Of a stretch of DNA of 64,000 nucleotides, positions 1 through 11,075 are shown piece after piece; positions within the stretch are counted from its first letter, which is position 1; each line of letters begins with the position of its first letter. The translations under genes were made by a program, and so were the position numbers. The DNA is from Pseudo-nitzschia pungens (lineage: Eukaryota > Bacillariophyta > Bacillariophyceae > Bacillariales > Bacillariaceae). The notes beneath the pieces were generated by a model, which made no database searches, was not told where the DNA came from, and saw only the letters and a program-made list of their open reading frames with translations. The stretch is from the NCBI GenBank assembly GCA_037355855.1, contig CM074764.1, forward strand, positions 3,844,001-3,908,000, read 5' to 3'.

Positions 1-394
1 AGTCTCTCCAAGATGGTACCAGGCGCCTTGCTCTCACTTTAAACTGGGCCTGACAGAAAATTCCAACGCCGAAACGAAATCGAAAATTGTGACACATCCT
101 GTACGAGGGAGATGTGGGGCGGAAAATAAACACCGCGATAGTTACGTACTTTACAGTAGTCTACGGTACCGGGTGTACAGACTGCATGAAAAAATGACAT
201 CAGTGTACGTAACTTGCAGTAGGAACTGTACATGCTGATGAGTACAAAAAAACGACTGGTTTGCAGAGGCTTGTATGCAGGGGATGTGTAGGTTTCCAGT
301 ACTGTGTACACTGTACGTATGGTACTGGTACAAATCTTTTGGCGCGAAGTTGTGGTTGGTTGTCCCGGTATGGTATGTATGGTATTAACCTTAG

Positions 395-800
395 CATCAT
401 AATATTGCCCACTATTGTATGTTGATATCATCAGTCAAATAATATTGCCTGATATTACTACTAGTAGCAAAATAATAGCACCGGTAATATTATTTGCTAG
501 GCATCATAATACTGCCCACTGTATGTTGCTAGCACTACTAAGCATCATAACACTGCCCACTGTATGTTGCTAGCATCAGGCTGTAATATTATTTGCTAGC
601 ATCGTAATAGTGCCCACTGTATGTTACTAGCACTACTAGGCTGTAATATTATTTGCTAGCATCATAATAGTGCCCACTGTATGTTGCTAGCATCAGGCTG
701 TAATATTATTTGCTAGCATCGTAATAGTGCCCACTGTATGTTGCTAGCACTACTAGGCTGTAATATTATTTGCTAGTAGTGACCACTGTTCCTTGCTTGC
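395..800. repeat. 57-60 bp tandem repeat
   Basis: Several degenerate units alternate a block reading ctgtaatattatttgctagc with a block reading gtgcccactgtatgtt. The first block recurs at about 581, 641, 698 and 758, so the period alternates between 60 and 57 bp. The rest of 1-1180 holds no convincing gene. Short open frames there are AT-rich and lack coding character. Confidence 0.8.
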
Positions 801-1180
801 AGTAGGCTGTACTACAATACATTTTGACACGATGCCAGCAGAAAGTGGTGGGAGTAACATTGATTTCTTTGCAAACCAATACGTTATTCCTATCATTATT
901 ATTACCCCCTAAACAAAACCTTGCCCACGACGCATGACCAACCCTTGACTGTTAGTAGTGCCTATGGACAACGGTTTTTTTTCAGTTTCCAAAACATTCA
1001 GTTCAAACTTGTTTTGTTCCACGGTGAAAAAAAGGATCACATCGTGTTTACATTTTAAACATTTTGAGATCAATTGTTACGATCAAGCAATTGCCCAATG
1101 AATTCATGCTTCGGAGCCTTTAAGATGAACAAACATAATTTCAATTTTCATACAGGAGCTTCAGTTCACTGTGAAACATC

Positions 1181-3526
1181 ATGGCAAGGCACAAAAGGAA
1201 TAGAGATTCACCATCTCGTCGGTCTGGAAATCCATCTCGGTCCACACGGCGACGAACAAATCCTCCGAGAAGATCACCCCGTTCACCCCCCGAACGAAAC
1301 TATCGTGAGGATTCATCTAGCAGTGATGATGGTGCTGAAGCAGTACCTGCTCGTGACCAATATGTACCTCCACCAGTATCGGAGAATGAGGAGGAACTTG
1401 AGCAAGATTCCACCAACACTGAACAACCCCAACAAGAGAATGAGGAGGAACTTGAGCAAGATTCCACCGACACTGAAGAATCTTCTGATGGAGAATCGGA
1501 AAGTGAGAATGAAGACAGTGATTCGGAAAGTGAGAATGAAGACACTGAGGATGAAGACAACGACCGGGAATCACAGCGTGACACCCATCCGCGAATGCCT
1601 GACTTCCCATGGGAAAAAAAAGACGAAACAACCAAAACAAATCCTACTCCCGTCGGGGCTAAGGGAGCCGACGATCCCAAAGATAACGAAGGCGAAGATG
1701 ATGAACAAAATAAAATTACTAATCCTGTCGTCGGGGCTAAGGAAATCGACGATCCTGCGGATAATGAAGAGAACGCAAAAAATAAAATTAATCCTTCCGT
1801 CGGGGCTAAGGGAACCGACGATCCTGACAATGACCAAGACTGGGTAAGTGAGATAACAAATATCACTTTGCAGGAGGTTCTTCGCCATCCTCCGGCCCAG
1901 ACCAACAATTCTTTCGGGGCTGGCGGTGCCGACGATTTCAGCGAGGACGAAGACAGGGACCGAAACGAAAAGGAAAATAATGACGACGATTCGAGAGATG
2001 GGGGTGGGGAAGACGACGAAGACACAAACCGAAACAAAGACATCGGGGGTGGGAAAGACGACGGTCCTAGTGGTGTCGACGATTCGAGCCAAGACGAAGA
2101 CAAGGACCGAACCGAAAAGAAAGATAATGACGACGATTCGAGCGAGGACGACGATTCGAGCAAGGACGAAGACAAGGATCGAAAGGAAAAGAAAGTTAAT
2201 CCTCCCGTAGGGGCCAAGGGCAACGACGACCGCAAAACCAACAATTCTTTCGAGGCTCATGGTGCCGACGATTCAAGCGAGGCCGATGATTCGAGCGATG
2301 ACGAAGACAAGGACCGAAAGGAAAAGAAAGGTAATCCTCCCGTCGGGGCCAAGGGCAACGATGACCGAAAAACCAACAATTCTTTCGACGCTCGTGGTGC
2401 CGACGATTTGAGCGAGGACGATGATTCGAGCGAAGACGACGATGCCAAAGCCAACGACAGGGGTGGGGAAGACGACGAGCCTGAAGCGAACGAAGCCACA
2501 AACCAAAACAAAGCCATCGGGGCTGTGGAGGACGACGTTCCTAAAGCGAACGAAGCCACAAACAACCCAAAAAAAAACAAAAAAATCGACTATGACAATA
2601 ACGAGGTACGGATTGAACGCAGGCTCGGCCGCAAACAAAGTACACAGCCAAAAAATGCCAAGAACATGAAAGACAAAGGCGTTAGAGGAAAACTAACAAC
2701 GGTTGCAAAAAACGTAAAAGAACTTCAGTTTTGCAGCACCTATGGAGATATGACAAAACAAAAAGAAAGTCCCAGCTTTATTAACTTTTTGGGTTCCTAC
2801 GACGACATCATTCCAAGAACAAGTGCTAAATCAAATTTTGAGTCCGATTGGGACTATCAGAGAAAGAAAGGACCAAAACTCACATTTCTTGTCGATCCCG
2901 CATTTGACCTATATAGAGAAAAAATTGGTGATCAATTAATCAGTGCTGGCAATTGGTTTAAGGAGAATGAATGTAAAAAGACCGGACCGTATCACACACA
3001 AACTGTGGAAGATTATTTCGATAGGAACTTCGGTGATGCTGCGCCGGCAACAAATGGGAAATTCAAACGTGATGACATCAAGAGTGTGTCCCCCTCTGAA
3101 ATAGAAAAGTGGACAGAGAAACAGATGGAAGATATCGTTCGGGAGGAGACTAAAGCTATGACAACAGAAGAAAAAGGGTTGTTCCGTCGCTCGGTGAATG
3201 CTGTGATGGGCGAGCAGCAACGCTACAAGAAGAAAGGGAATGGTGCGATCCGTGAAGGAAAGAAAAATTGTTTCGTAGTCGCCCACGAGATTGTCAACCA
3301 GAAAGGAAGGGGGGACGAGAAGAAGAAATTAGCAAGCCTCGGTAATAGTGTTCAAAACAAGGAACAGGAGACTGAACAAGACAGAGTGAAAAAGAAGAAA
3401 AGGAAAAAAAAGGGGAAGAGGATACAGAACTCAACGTCCAACCTTCCACCTCATATGAAGAAGCATCCTCCACCAGGTCCACCGAAGCCAGAGAAAAAGC
3501 CTCCAGCAGGGGCACAACAGAAGTAG
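1181..3526 (+). CDS. Asp/Ser/Glu-rich repeat protein, unrecognised
   Basis: A 781-residue open frame starts at ATG 1181, in the context catcATGG. Residues about 1-45 are Arg/Ser-rich and basic. Residues about 46-430 are extremely acidic and contain imperfect repeats of two modules: NPPVGAKGNDD and an acid Asp/Ser block such as GADDSSEDDD. Residues about 465-700 look globular, with mixed composition and aromatic residues. The tail is Lys-rich (KKKKRKKKGK) and then Pro/Lys-rich. The charge pattern suggests a nuclear or nucleic-acid-associated protein, but that is inference. No catalytic motif or known domain is visible. It is followed by a 181-bp tandem array rather than another gene. It could belong to an unclassified mobile element; nothing in the sequence proves this. 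Confidence 0.6.
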   Translation: MARHKRNRDSPSRRSGNPSRSTRRRTNPPRRSPRSPPERNYREDSSSSDDGAEAVPARDQYVPPPVSENEEELEQDSTNTEQPQQENEEELEQDSTDTEESSDGESESENEDSDSESENEDTEDEDNDRESQRDTHPRMPDFPWEKKDETTKTNPTPVGAKGADDPKDNEGEDDEQNKITNPVVGAKEIDDPADNEENAKNKINPSVGAKGTDDPDNDQDWVSEITNITLQEVLRHPPAQTNNSFGAGGADDFSEDEDRDRNEKENNDDDSRDGGGEDDEDTNRNKDIGGGKDDGPSGVDDSSQDEDKDRTEKKDNDDDSSEDDDSSKDEDKDRKEKKVNPPVGAKGNDDRKTNNSFEAHGADDSSEADDSSDDEDKDRKEKKGNPPVGAKGNDDRKTNNSFDARGADDLSEDDDSSEDDDAKANDRGGEDDEPEANEATNQNKAIGAVEDDVPKANEATNNPKKNKKIDYDNNEVRIERRLGRKQSTQPKNAKNMKDKGVRGKLTTVAKNVKELQFCSTYGDMTKQKESPSFINFLGSYDDIIPRTSAKSNFESDWDYQRKKGPKLTFLVDPAFDLYREKIGDQLISAGNWFKENECKKTGPYHTQTVEDYFDRNFGDAAPATNGKFKRDDIKSVSPSEIEKWTEKQMEDIVREETKAMTTEEKGLFRRSVNAVMGEQQRYKKKGNGAIREGKKNCFVVAHEIVNQKGRGDEKKKLASLGNSVQNKEQETEQDRVKKKKRKKKGKRIQNSTSNLPPHMKKHPPPGPPKPEKKPPAGAQQK

Positions 3527-3680
3527 GAGTCTGCAAAATTTGGTACACCCAACAAGAAAAGGAAGACAACGGGCGTGTAATGGAATATTATAAAAGATAG
3601 TATAATGTGATTTGGTAATTTTATCTAATAAATTGTGAATAATTCGTAATGTTTGAATACTTCTTTTTGAATACTTTAAA

Positions 3681-4290
3681 TAATGGTGAGTATATGCATC
3701 TATTAGAATACTAAAAGGGTATAAAGTTGCTACCAATTATATTTCGGATGTAAGTTCTGATTTCTGAGAGAAATTCTGGGTACACTAAATTACAGCACAG
3801 AATGTGCAAATTTCCTGTGGATGGGTGAAATTGTCCTAGATTATTTGTGTTCCGCACTGAATAATGGTCAGTATATGCATCTATTAGAATACTAAAAGGG
3901 TATAAAGTTGCTACCAATTATATTTCGGATGTAAGTTTTGATTTCTGAGAGAAATTCTGGGTACACAAAATTACAGCACAGAATGTGCAAATTTCCTGTG
4001 GATGGGTGAAATTGTCCTAGATTATTTGTGTTCCGCACTGAATAATGGTGAGTATATGCATCAATTAGAATACTAAAAGGGTATAAAGTTGCTACCAATT
4101 ATATTTCGGATGTAAGTTCTGATTTCTTAGAGAAATTCTGGGAACACAAAATTACAGCACAGAATGTGCAAATTTCCTGTGGATGGGTGAAATTGTCCTA
4201 GATTATTTGTGTTCCGCACGGAATAATGGTCAGTATATGCATCTATTAGAATACTAAAAGGGTATAAAGTTGCTGCAACTTATATTTTGG
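3681..4290. repeat. 181-bp tandem repeat, about 3.3 copies
   Basis: Units start at about 3681, 3862, 4043 and 4224, each beginning taatggt(c/g)agtatatgca. The spacing is exactly 181 bp three times. Units are nearly identical; the last breaks off near 4280. The repeat carries a 68-residue minus-strand open frame in each unit. That frame is a by-product of the repeat, not a gene. Confidence 0.92.
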
Positions 4291-5058
4291 ATGTGACACT
4301 TCCTTTGTAAAAAAAATCCTCGGTTGACCAAAATCCACCCCAAAATATGCTTTTTTCCGGAACGGGCATCATACTGACCAATGTTTTCTTGTCTTAGAGT
4401 GTTAAAAATGCATGGTAACACAAGTGGCTATGTAAGATAATGGTGATTGTCTGGTTACTGGTATGTCCAAGAATATAAAATAGAATAAAGCAGGATGAAA
4501 AATCTGACAAAAAAAATAGTAATCTAGCCCATTGGCGAAGAAAAATATAATTCTTGTGAAGGATTCCATCCTGCCACATCTGACCCTCGTGACCACAATG
4601 CTACCACAGAGACGGTACGGTCCTTTTGTTTCAGCCGTGGATATTGTCATTATATATTTGGTTCTATCACTGCCGGTACTACTGTACGTACGCGTAGTAG
4701 TTGAACTTCTGCTACTGCTGGTATACTTATGTAGTAGTACTACTACTAGTAATTTTTACCTACTGTCCCGCAGGGAATAGTAGAGCCAAAAATACAATCA
4801 ATAGTGAATACCGTGTGGGTACAGTAGAGAATGAACAGAGATGTGCACAGGTGGATGGAAAAAAAATTATGGCGCGGGTGGGAATCCTCTAAAACATTTG
4901 GCCACGTCACCTACAATTTCCATAGTGAAGTGTATGACATTACAAGTTGCGGGGATGGTGAAAGGAAAATGATTAACAGGTATTTTGTTAGTAGTGAAAA
5001 AACTGTGTTCACAATTTTATGGCTTCACATATTTTTTTTACTTCCGACGCCCAAAAAA
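4291..5058. other. intergenic, no supported gene
   Basis: AT-rich sequence between the 181-bp array and the next gene. It contains CTA/GTA trinucleotide tracts (about 4715-4760). An open frame runs into the next gene from 4831, but the residues before 5059 do not look like protein. I see no other feature. Confidence 0.5.
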
Positions 5059-6656
5059 ATGCCTACCGTATATGATGAGTATCAGCAAATAGAAAAGAAA
5101 GCAGATTGCAATGCACCAAGAAAGAATCGAAGTGGAAAAATTGTATCCAATGCTAATACAGGTGAGGATACTACTGCTAGTATTACCCCTACGAAATCGA
5201 ACCCAAAAACAAGTAGAAAACTACCACCCACCTCAGGTGGTGCTGATGAAAAAAATAAAAGAACCAAGAACAACCCGACCGCGGTTTTCGTTGGTACCAC
5301 ACCACCAACCAACAAACACCCCGCCGCCCCGGGTGTTGTTACACCAAGACCGATTACGACCGGTACCAAAACAACACCAAGACCCACATACGAAGCATTG
5401 CTGCAACAGCTAAAAGAGAGCCAGCAGAAAGTAGCTTCTTTAGAGAGGGATGTGACAACACTGCAGAAGGATACAAAAAAAGAAGAGCCCACGCTGAAGG
5501 CAACTACAACAGGGAAGAAGCCAAAGCCACAGATGGTACGAACCGTAAGTGAAGCAAAATTAGAGATAACTAAGCCGCATTCGTATAAACTTAAGAAACA
5601 TCAAAAAGACGCGGGTTTGGAAGCACAGTTGACACGGCACATAAGAAATAGTTGGTTTCGTAGCTTGAAGTTTATCGTGGATGAGAATAAGGTCAAAAAA
5701 ATTTTGAAGAAAGCGATTGCGTCCCGAGCTGTCGTTCCACCCCATGGTATTTCATTTGAAATTTTTTATGGTTTTAACAGAAGGTTGGTGTACAAGGGTC
5801 TTTCAAATCTGCGGCACAATGCTCAAACTTTGGCTAGAAAACATTTTCTCGGTACGTGCTTACTAAGTGAATAAATTGGTTGCTATTACTGCTTGGTTGA
5901 GATTGATGGTATATCCTCCCCTGCTACTCTAACACTTTCTACTGCTGTGTACGCGTCGTACTAGAGGACACACTCGATCGCGAAGGCATTGTGCCCGATT
6001 CGTTCCCGGGTAAAGTGGAGATTGTGATGCAGGAGAGTACTAGTAGTAATGGAACTAGTAGAAAGAGGCTGGGACTGAACCCAGAGTACAGAAGGTATGA
6101 CAACAACAGTGAAAATGATGATTTTTATTACTTTGTGACTCGGATTCTATCAAGCGTCTCTCCAATAGAGAGGGGCTACAATAAAAGAAAGACGACATGT
6201 TTGCTGAGTGAAATATTCACAGAAAGCGATGAAGCATTTGCATTGATGATGATTCATAATGAGTATGATGTTTGGGTGAATCATGTTGAGCAAAAGAGGA
6301 ACGGTGGTGGCAGGATTGTGAGAAGGAGGAAGAAAAAGAAATTTTGTGACCAATACAGTGGAGAGGAACAATCATGGTCGAAGGAAGGTATAGCACTGTT
6401 CAATAACTTGTGCAGGGAGATTGATGTGCTGAGGAAGAATCCGAGAACGGGTAGAGAGTGTGAGGAAAGATTGAGAGAGAGGCTCCGTCGCGAGAGTGAA
6501 AACAATGACAACAACAACAGTGCGTTCGATGAGGACTGGGTGCAGGAGGAAGAAGTAACTGAATACATTAGTCCGGAGCTACAAGCTTTGCTAGATGTAA
6601 ATGAAGATGAGGAGGACTTTACTGGCAGTAACGATATCGCGTTGGCCAGTCTTTAA
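5059..6656 (+). CDS. two-exon gene, unrecognised, coiled-coil and basic region
   Basis: Exon 1 is 5059-5851 and exon 2 is 5965-6656. The 113-nt intron has donor G|GTACGT and acceptor CTAG|AG, and splicing joins the frames across a split GAG codon to give 494 residues. ATG 5059 was chosen because upstream in-frame sequence is not protein-like. Residues about 1-115 are Thr/Pro/Lys-rich and disordered. A short coiled coil follows around LLQQLKESQQKVASLERDV. Residues about 170-280 look folded and basic, with many aromatic residues. Exon 2 adds a basic cluster (GGGRIVRRRKKKKF), a Glu/Arg-rich helix and an acidic C-terminus. No family is recognised. A decayed inverted copy of its 3' end and downstream flank lies at 31694-32657, so it may sit in a mobile or duplicated segment. 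Confidence 0.65.
5852..5964 (+). other. spliceosomal intron, 113 nt
   Basis: GTACGT donor and a TACTAG acceptor. The intron carries an in-frame TAA (5872-5874) that would otherwise end exon 1. Its length is not a multiple of three, and removal restores one continuous frame. Confidence 0.75.
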
Positions 6657-7548
6657 AAATTGTTCGAGATCGAACCAAAATTTGTGTGTGAGTGTGTGAG
6701 AAAACTGAACAGAGAATAAACAATTATTAGAGTAGTATCAATATTTATCAAAAGAAAGACTTATATTTTGCATCATAGTGTTTCAGAATTTTTTTCATGG
6801 GGGTCGCGATTCCTGTAATTCGGGTAATAATTGTGATTTTCCTGATGAATTTCTTGAGGGGTGTGATGGGAAATACTTTGGGTCGGGATGAGAAATCAAT
6901 TTTTGAGAGTGAATTTCTGCAACAGTCTCATAATATATAATGTTGGTAGGGTCGGTAATAATGAGTCAGATTGAAAAAAAATTGGGGGAAGGGGGGGATT
7001 ATTTTGAGAAAACAAATATTTTTTTTTTTAAATGTTGATTAATTTGATTAAGTGACTGAAGAAAAAAAATTGAGTCTTAAAAAAAATCGGGTCGAGTATG
7101 AATTTTATTTTTTTTTTCGTAATTTTCGTAATTGAGGTAGTAACTGGGTCGCGATTGGGGGTTGCGAATCGGGAGAGAGCTAGGAATCGAGCTACGTCAA
7201 AATGAGCCAGGAATAAATCGCGACCCCCCTAAATAAATTCTTGGGAGGGGTCGCGAACCAGTTTTCGGACGTGGTTTTGTTTTCTGTTCCTGCTTCCCAT
7301 CCTGTCCCCTACCTTTTGATACTGGATCCTATCCCACTATCTTCCCATCTCATTTTCTCTCAAGTCCCTATTTTGTGGGACTTGTTTTTGTCTCTTTCCC
7401 TGCTTGATGTTCCAGGTTTGTTTGAAAATTTGTCGTTCTACCACTTGGGGTCCTGACTCTCTGATGGAGGCGACGTTAAAGTCTGGTTACAGACTGAGTA
7501 ATTTAGTTTCACCTTTGGTGATTAAAGTTATTTAAATACGTATATTAT
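6341..7548 (+). repeat. segment duplicated in inverted orientation at 28182-32657
   Basis: Two blocks of this segment recur reverse-complemented: 6341-7273 pairs with 31694-32657, and about 7280-7548 pairs with 28182-28470. It covers the last ~105 codons of the 5059-6656 gene and its AT-rich 3' flank. The shared flank includes a conspicuous ggtcgcgaccccc block. From 6657 to 7548 I see no gene. Confidence 0.85.
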
Positions 7549-7583
7549 TATTATTATTAGTAGTAGTACCTGGTACAACATAT

Positions 7584-8058
7584 AGGCCAAACAAAATCCT
7601 TCCATATTTTTTTATTCCAGGCTCATCCCTGGATGAATCTAATTCTATTGCCATTACCAGTAGTAACCAAACCAAAATCTATCCCTATTTGATTCCTTAC
7701 ACATCCCTCTAGATGGATCTAATACTACTGCCACTAATAGTACGGTAGTAGTACTAGCTGATTAAAGTACCAGTAATCTTACCTCGTAATCCACTCATAA
7801 AAAATTGTACAATTTTGATCATAAAAATAACAGACTGATTCATACATACCGTATTGTAAGTATGATGTATGGTACCAAAACTCAATTCTATGCTCACAAG
7901 GTCCGTACCATACCATAAGGTTACTCATGCCATCTAATACCATACTACTAGTACTACAACAACATAAAGGCAAAGCAAAATCCTTCCATATTTTTTGATT
8001 CTAGACTCATCTCTGGATGAATCTAATTCTATTGCCACCACTACTAGTAGTAGTAACC

Positions 8059-8089
<31 letters not shown>

Positions 8090-8480
8090 TACGTATATAA
8101 ATAACTTAGTAACCAAACCAAAATCTATGCCTATTTGATTCTAGATATGTCCCTCTAGATGGATCTAATACTACTGCCACTACTCTAGCTAGTAGTAGTA
8201 GTACTAGCTGATTAGAGTACCAATACTGGTTATCTTCTTACCTCATAATCCACTAATAAAAAATTGTACAATTTTGATCATAAAAATTATAGACAGATTC
8301 ATACATACCATATTGTGCGTATTTAATACATACTGTACGTATTATGTATGGTACCAAAACTCAATTCTATGCTCACAAGGTCCATACTGCAAGGTTACTC
8401 ATGCCATCTAATATCGTACTAGTAGTAGCCTTCTTTGTACATAAAGGCCAAACAAAATCCTTCTGTATTTTTTGATTCTG
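7584..8480. repeat. non-coding dispersed repeat, units of ~380-480 bp
   Basis: The phrase gccaaacaaaatccttc heads units at about 7584, 7968 (variant) and 8446. Each is followed by ctagatggatctaat-type and ggtaccaaaactcaattc-type blocks. An inverted copy occupies about 9165-9500. Units are rich in CTA/GTA and ATA microsatellite tracts. No coding potential is seen. Confidence 0.7.
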
Positions 8481-8483
8481 GGC

Positions 8484-8945
8484 AGTCTGTTATCCTTCAA
8501 CCTGGAGCAAAGGGACCTCCATGAAAAGGACCCCTTTGAGGAATTTACCACCAGAGCAGCGTATGCCATCAGAAGCGCCATCCACACCACCCTGGGGTAC
8601 TCCCCAGCGCAATTGGTGTTTGGAAGGGACATGTTTATGCCGGTGAACTTCCCAGTGGATTGGGAAGCAATCCAAGCAAGGAAACAAAAGAGTATCCACA
8701 AGAGTAACATCAGGGAGAACCAGAAGAGGATCCCCCATGCCTATGCGGAAGGAGACTATGTCACCCTGGAAAGGAAGGGCATTATTCCGAAACTATCTTT
8801 CCCACGGCAGGGACCTTACAAGGTGCTCAAGGCCCATGATAATGGAACTGTAACTATCGAGACTGCTCCCTTTGTAACCGACCGGGTTAACATCAGGAGA
8901 GTCCATCCCTATTATTGCAGGGATAGCCCCAAACTGGAGAAGTAG
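8484..8945 (+). pseudogene. integrase C-terminal fragment of gypsy pol
   Basis: The fragment starts abruptly inside the integrase core region at LLSFNLEQRDL. It runs through the QLVFGRDMFMP motif and the GPY/F-like module RQGPYKVLKAHDNG, and ends DSPKLEK, where other copies end DPIKS. There is no start codon of its own and no protease, RT or RNase H. Confidence 0.85.
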
Positions 8946-8973
8946 CTACCCGTAGCAGTCCCATGGAGGAGCA

Positions 8974-9164
8974 TGCCGTGCGCCAGAATACAGTCACGAG
9001 TCCATTCGGGACTGGATTAAGGATAAGGATAAAAGAATTAGCGAGTCGACAGAATCGCCAATTCTGACGAGGGCTCTGAGAGCTATTACAAATAGACTAA
9101 CCAATAGAGCTCACAATTTGCATATCACTACTATTCTAATCACTAGTAGACCCGGGGTATGGCA
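8974..9164 (+). repeat. GypA LTR (191 bp)
   Basis: It begins TGCCGTGCGCCAG and ends GGGGTATGGCA, so the ends have the usual TG...CA form. It is immediately preceded by a purine tract, as in other GypA copies. Confidence 0.88.
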
Positions 9165-9500
9165 GTAGTAGTAGTAGATTCATCTAGAGGGACATGTCTA
9201 GAATCAAAGAGGGATAGATTTTGGTTTGTTGGTTGCTAGCAGTGGCAGTAGTATTAGATTCATCCAGGAATGAGCCTAGAATCAGTAAATACAAAAGGAT
9301 TTTGTTTGGTGGTCTCATGTACTAGTAGCTACTGCTAGTATGGTATTAGATGGCATGAGTGCGGTACGGACCTTATGAGCATCGAATTGAGTTTTGGTAC
9401 CATACGTAATACGTACAGTACATATGATTCAGTCTGTAATTTTTACTACAATGTTCAAAGTCGTAAAAAATTTTATTAGTGGATTACGAGGATTTGGTAA
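9165..9500 (-). repeat. inverted copy of the 7584-type repeat
   Basis: Reverse complement of sequence at about 7590-7930, including the ggtaccaaaactcaa and tcatgccatctaat phrases. It is diverged and non-coding. Confidence 0.7.
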
Positions 9501-10512
9501 AATAAATCCCTAAAAAACAAGGGAATAGTAAGTTACCGTAGTAGTAGTGACTGGTGGTTGAAGTATTAGATCTATCCTCAGTTGATTCTATGCTAGTCCT
9601 CGGATGAATCTACTAATAGCACCCTCTAGTAGTACTAGTACTAGTACTAGTACTAGTAGTGACTGGTGGTTGAAGTAGTAAATCTATCCTCCTCAGTTGA
9701 TTCTACGCTAGTCTTCAGACAAATCAACTACTAATAGCACCCTCTACTATTAGTAGTAGTGACTGCCCTCTACTATTAGTAATAGTGACTGGTTGTTGTA
9801 GTAGTTGATCTATCCTCAGTTGTTCCATCCTCTATATCTTAGCACCCTGTAGTATCTCTAATAATATAGGGGGGTGCTAAGACTTGGGGTACTATGTAGA
9901 CCTAGTAATAATCCTACTACCAGGGCTTAGTAGCATCCTGTCTAGCATCCTGTTTAGTATCGCCTTTTTGGTTCTACAGTTCCGTCCTTATCTTAGCATC
10001 CTGTATATCTTCTAATATAGGGCTGCTAGGAGTTGGGGTATGTATATCTGGTAATAATCCTACTTGAAGGGCCTAGCATCCTGTCTAGCATCCTGTTTAG
10101 TATCGCCTTCTTGGTTCTACAGTTCCGTTCTTGTTATCTTAGCATCCTGTATATCTTCTAATATAGGGTTGCTAAGAGTTGGGGTATGTATATCTGGTAA
10201 TAATCCTACTTGAAGGGCCTAGCATCCTGTCTAGCATCCTGTTTAGTATCGCCTTTTTGGTTCTACAGTTCCGTCCTTATCTTAGCATCCTGTATATCTT
10301 CTAATATAGGGCTGCTAGGAGTTGGGGTATGTATATCTGGTAATAATCCTACTTGAAGGGCCTAGCATCCTGTCTAGCATCCTGTTTAGTATCGCCTTCT
10401 TGGTTCTACAGTTCCGTTCTTGTTATCTTAGCATCCTGTATATCTTCTAATATAGGGTTGCTAAGAGTTGGGGTATGTATATCTGGTAATAATCCTACTT
10501 GAAGGGCCTAGC
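9501..10512 (+). repeat. GTA-rich repeats and a ~145-bp satellite
   Basis: 9501-9850 holds degenerate repeats around gtagtagtgactggtggttgaag. From about 9850 a satellite follows, with cctagcatcctgtctagc recurring at 10072, 10218 and 10361 (period 143-146 bp). It resumes at 22781 after GypA-1, so the element landed inside the array. Inverted copies occur at about 31380-31693. No genes are seen. Confidence 0.85.
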
Positions 10513-10704
10513 TGCCATACCCCGGGTCTACTAGTGATTAGAATAGTAGTGATATGCAAATTGTGAGCTCTAGTGGTTAGTCTATTGCTACAGTTCCAAG
10601 AGCTCTTTGAATCGGCGATTCTATCGGCTCGCCGATTGTTTTCTTTTATCCTTATCCTTAATCCAGTCCCGTGTGTACTCGTGACTGTATTCTGGTGTAC
10701 GGCA
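10513..10704 (-). repeat. GypA-1 3' LTR
   Basis: On the plus strand it reads TGCCATACCCCGGG...GTGTACGGCA. The adjacent interior (10705-10720) holds the reverse complement of the purine tract. Confidence 0.93.
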
Positions 10705-11075
10705 TACTCCTCCATGGGACTGCTACGATTTGATGGGATCCCTGCAATAATAGGGATGGACTCTCCTGATATTAACCCGGTCGGTTACAAAGGGAGCAGT
10801 TTCAATAGTTACAGTTCCATTGTCATGGGCCTTGAGCACCTTGTAAGGTCCTCGCCGTGGGAAAGATAGTTTTGGAATAATGCCCTTCCTTTCCAGGGTG
10901 ACATAGTCTCCTTCCTTATAGACATGGGGGATCCTCTTCTGGTTCTCCCTGATATTACTCTTGTGGATACTCTTTTGTTTCCTTGCTTGAATTGCTCCCC
11001 AATCCACCGGGAAATTCACCGGCATAAACATGTCCCTTCCAAACACCAATTGTGCTGGGGAATATCCCAGGGTGG

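Larger units (their letters stand above)
8484..9164 (+). mobile_element. GypA-4: 5'-truncated gypsy fragment with 3' LTR
   Basis: This plus-strand fragment keeps only the end of the integrase region (8484-8945), a purine tract (ccatggagga) and one 191-bp LTR (8974-9164). It matches the GypA copies at 10513, 35120 and 35847. The start of the element is missing, so it is a dead remnant. It lies between a partial non-coding repeat unit on its left and an inverted unit on its right. Confidence 0.85.

Noticed and set aside
39..431. 130-aa minus-strand open frame
   Set aside because: Composition is repeat-like (GTAC-rich), with no domain and overlapping alternative frames. Not supported as a gene.
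1834..1863. GTAAGT...TTTGCAG, a possible 30-nt intron inside the 1181-3526 gene
   Set aside because: It is in frame and open, and 30 nt is too short for a normal spliceosomal intron. Treated as coding.
3711..4098. Two near-identical 68-aa minus frames
   Set aside because: They are the same frame in successive 181-bp repeat units.
9850..10512. Regularly spaced repeats suggestive of a CRISPR-like array
   Set aside because: Units are contiguous ~145-bp satellite copies without unique spacers, in a eukaryotic genome.
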